The position numbers and the translations under genes were made by a program. From contig JBGOTP010000092.1 of assembly GCA_041476545.1 (NCBI GenBank), positions 1 to 14,770 on the forward strand: a DNA stretch of 14,770 nt. Direction: 5' to 3'. The notes under the pieces were generated by a model. That model had not been told where the DNA came from. It saw nothing but the letters and a program-made list of their open reading frames with translations, and did no database searches. The stretch is from JBGOTP01 sp041476545. Lineage in GTDB: Bacteria > Acidobacteriota > Vicinamibacteria > Vicinamibacterales > CAVVIG01. The stretch's first letter is position 1, and each line of letters begins with the position of its first letter. Positions 13,613 through 14,770 of this stretch are shown here, in pieces.

Positions 13613-13789
13613 TTGACCAATCGGGTCATCCGCCTCCACGCCCACGATCGGTTTCAATGGGGACCCGCCACCCGTGGCGTGCCGGTCCCGCGGAGAGCTC
13701 CTGTCTTCGGCCACGACCCGATCACCCCATTGCTCTTCCCCGACAGTTTCTTCAATCACCCGCGAAAGAAGGTGTTATGCGAGCGATAG
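13613..13789 (+). CDS. Small 58-residue protein of unknown function, upstream of the ParA-like gene
   Basis: A short gene starting with TTG, preceded by TAAGGAG (13599-13605) at a 7-nt spacing, the best ribosome-binding site in the window. The stop (13787-13789) lies inside the next gene, whose ATG is at 13777, giving a 13-nt overlap and likely coupled translation. 43 of 58 third codon positions are G or C, as expected of a real gene here. The product begins MTNRVIRLHAHDRF, is rich in Pro, Arg, His and Phe, has no membrane segment or signal peptide, and ends HPRKKVLCER. I do not recognise it. Many ParA-type ATPases are paired with a small adaptor gene, so it may be a partner of the next protein. 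A purely regulatory leader peptide is the alternative. Confidence 0.55.
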   Translation: MTNRVIRLHAHDRFQWGPATRGVPVPRRAPVFGHDPITPLLFPDSFFNHPRKKVLCER

Positions 13790-14770
13790 CTGTCGTCAAC
13801 CAGAAAGGTGGCTGTGGCAAGACCACCACCTCGATCAACCTTGCGGCGTTCCTTGCGCGTCAGTCAAGACGAACGCTCGTCGTCGATATGGACCCGCAGG
13901 GGCACGCCACGCTGGGTTTGCTCGCGGATTCCACGCCGCTCACCCAGACGATGTACGACGTGTTCATGCAGCGGGCCGCCGGTCACGATGCGCGTCTTCG
14001 CGACGTTGTGCGTACGGTTCATGAGAATCTCGACATCGCCCCATCCAACATACTCCTGAGCGCCATACCCGAGACCACGGGGGCCGTGCCCGGGCGCGAG
14101 GACATGCTGGCCGATCTCCTTGCTGCGGTTCGAGCCGACTACGACTACGTCATCATCGACTGCCCGCCCAATGTCGGGTTGCTGACGTTCAACGCGTTGA
14201 AGGCCTGCTCGGAAGTCATCATCCCGATCGATCCGAGCTTCTTTTCTCTGCATGGCATTGGAAAACTGCTGGAAACCCTTGACGTGCTGGCGAAAGACAC
14301 CGGGCACGAAATCGCCGCGCGGGCGCTGGTCACGCTGTATGGCGGCCGCACGCAGTTCGCCCGCGACATCGTCGAGGAGATCCACACGCATCTTCCTGAG
14401 CGGTATTTCACGACGATCATCAGGCACAGCGTCAAGCTGGCCGAGGCCGCGAGTCACGGCCTCCCAATCGCCGGCTACTGCAGCCGTTGCGCAGGATTCG
14501 ACGACTACGCCGCGCTGACGGCGGAGGTTCTGCAGATGGAGGCCCCGCCGGAGGCGATAAAAGCGATGGAGGCCCCGGCCCGGCGGGCACTGGAAACAGC
14601 GACGCCCGCAACCGAACAGACGATGCCGCCGAACGGCCACGCGGATCTCGGCGGTCCATCGGCGCCCCGGCCAACTCCGGACGGTGTTGTCTTCGCGCTC
14701 GCGGCGCCCGATGCGCAGCGTGTCCAGCTCGTGGGCGATTTCAACGGCTGGACCGCGGACGGCAGCGAGA
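13777..14770 (+). CDS. ParA-family ATPase fused to a C-terminal CBM48-like glycogen-binding domain (3' end outside window)
   Basis: 331 codons are visible without a stop. Residues 1 to about 253 form a complete ParA/Soj-type ATPase: deviant Walker A KGGCGKTT (10-17, with signature K10), Walker A' LVVDMDPQGHAT (D37, D39), Walker B VIIDCPPN (D128), and the C-terminal IIRHSVKLAEAASHG block. Such ATPases dimerise on ATP, bind nucleoid DNA and position plasmids, chromosomes or protein cargo. Residues about 254-300 are an Ala/Pro/Glu linker containing a repeated MEAP (ATGGAGGCCCCG at 14536 and 14566, 30 nt apart). From residue 301, DGVVFALAAPDAQRVQLVGD followed by FNGW matches the start of CBM48/AMPK-beta modules found in glycogen-branching enzyme. 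The start is ATG 13777, with GAAGG four bases upstream. No ParB gene is visible. The fusion is seen directly; carbohydrate binding is inferred. Confidence 0.88.
   Translation, partial: MRAIAVVNQKGGCGKTTTSINLAAFLARQSRRTLVVDMDPQGHATLGLLADSTPLTQTMYDVFMQRAAGHDARLRDVVRTVHENLDIAPSNILLSAIPETTGAVPGREDMLADLLAAVRADYDYVIIDCPPNVGLLTFNALKACSEVIIPIDPSFFSLHGIGKLLETLDVLAKDTGHEIAARALVTLYGGRTQFARDIVEEIHTHLPERYFTTIIRHSVKLAEAASHGLPIAGYCSRCAGFDDYAALTAEVLQMEAPPEAIKAMEAPARRALETATPATEQTMPPNGHADLGGPSAPRPTPDGVVFALAAPDAQRVQLVGDFNGWTADGSE

Noticed and set aside
13864..14640. 258-codon minus-strand frame
   Set aside because: It is antisense to the clear ParA domain, whose Walker motifs leave no doubt about the coding strand.

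Overview
The window is a GC-rich stretch of bacterial chromosome with tightly packed genes on both strands, frequent GTG starts, short gene overlaps and no insertion sequences, integrases or CRISPR arrays. The mix of families (LtaS-like membrane sulfatase, clustered GT4 glycosyltransferases, a NUDT19-like NUDIX protein, a Lys/Arg/Ala-rich histone-tail-like protein) suits a Gram-negative environmental bacterium. I lean towards Acidobacteriota (Vicinamibacteria-like), but this is a low-confidence guess with no marker gene behind it.

Layout. (1) 1-1340: the 3' part of serS, followed by tRNA-Ser(TGA). (2) 1425-9643: a surface-glycan region. A minus-strand LtaS-like sulfatase-superfamily membrane protein diverges from a GT-C type membrane glycosyltransferase. 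A minus-strand Wzx-type flippase diverges from three consecutive GT4 glycosyltransferases that are spaced by 5 nt or overlap by 7 nt. This looks like part of a pathway that builds, exports and decorates a cell-surface polysaccharide. No initiating sugar-phosphate transferase or Wzy polymerase is visible. (3) 9696-12578: a long hairpin, a minus-strand REC-GGDEF diguanylate cyclase with an intact product-inhibition site, and a divergent pair of genes coupled by a 4-nt overlap: a SAM-dependent methyltransferase and a NUDIX hydrolase. (4) 12579-13467: an intergenic array of about four 45-53 bp repeats, a small two-faced protein (strongly acidic head, histone-H1-like basic tail), and tRNA-Ser(GCT). 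(5) 13468-14770: a probable promoter with an overlapping palindrome, a 58-codon small gene, and a ParA-family ATPase that runs off the right edge.

The most unusual item is the last gene. The ATPase has an intact ParA domain, then an Ala/Pro/Glu-rich linker, then the start of a CBM48/AMPK-beta type glycogen-binding module. The small gene before it has a near-ideal Shine-Dalgarno sequence, a TTG start and a 13-nt overlap with the ATPase start. I infer, without proof, a ParA-type positioning system whose cargo or signal is an alpha-glucan (a glycogen granule or similar polymer), with the small protein as a possible partner.

Two further patterns stand out. Both tRNA-Ser genes have a strong perfect hairpin ending exactly 4 nt before the tRNA 5' end. 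Both divergent glycan promoter regions contain GGTAACG, and one of them has a larger TTGTTAC/GTAACAA inverted repeat.
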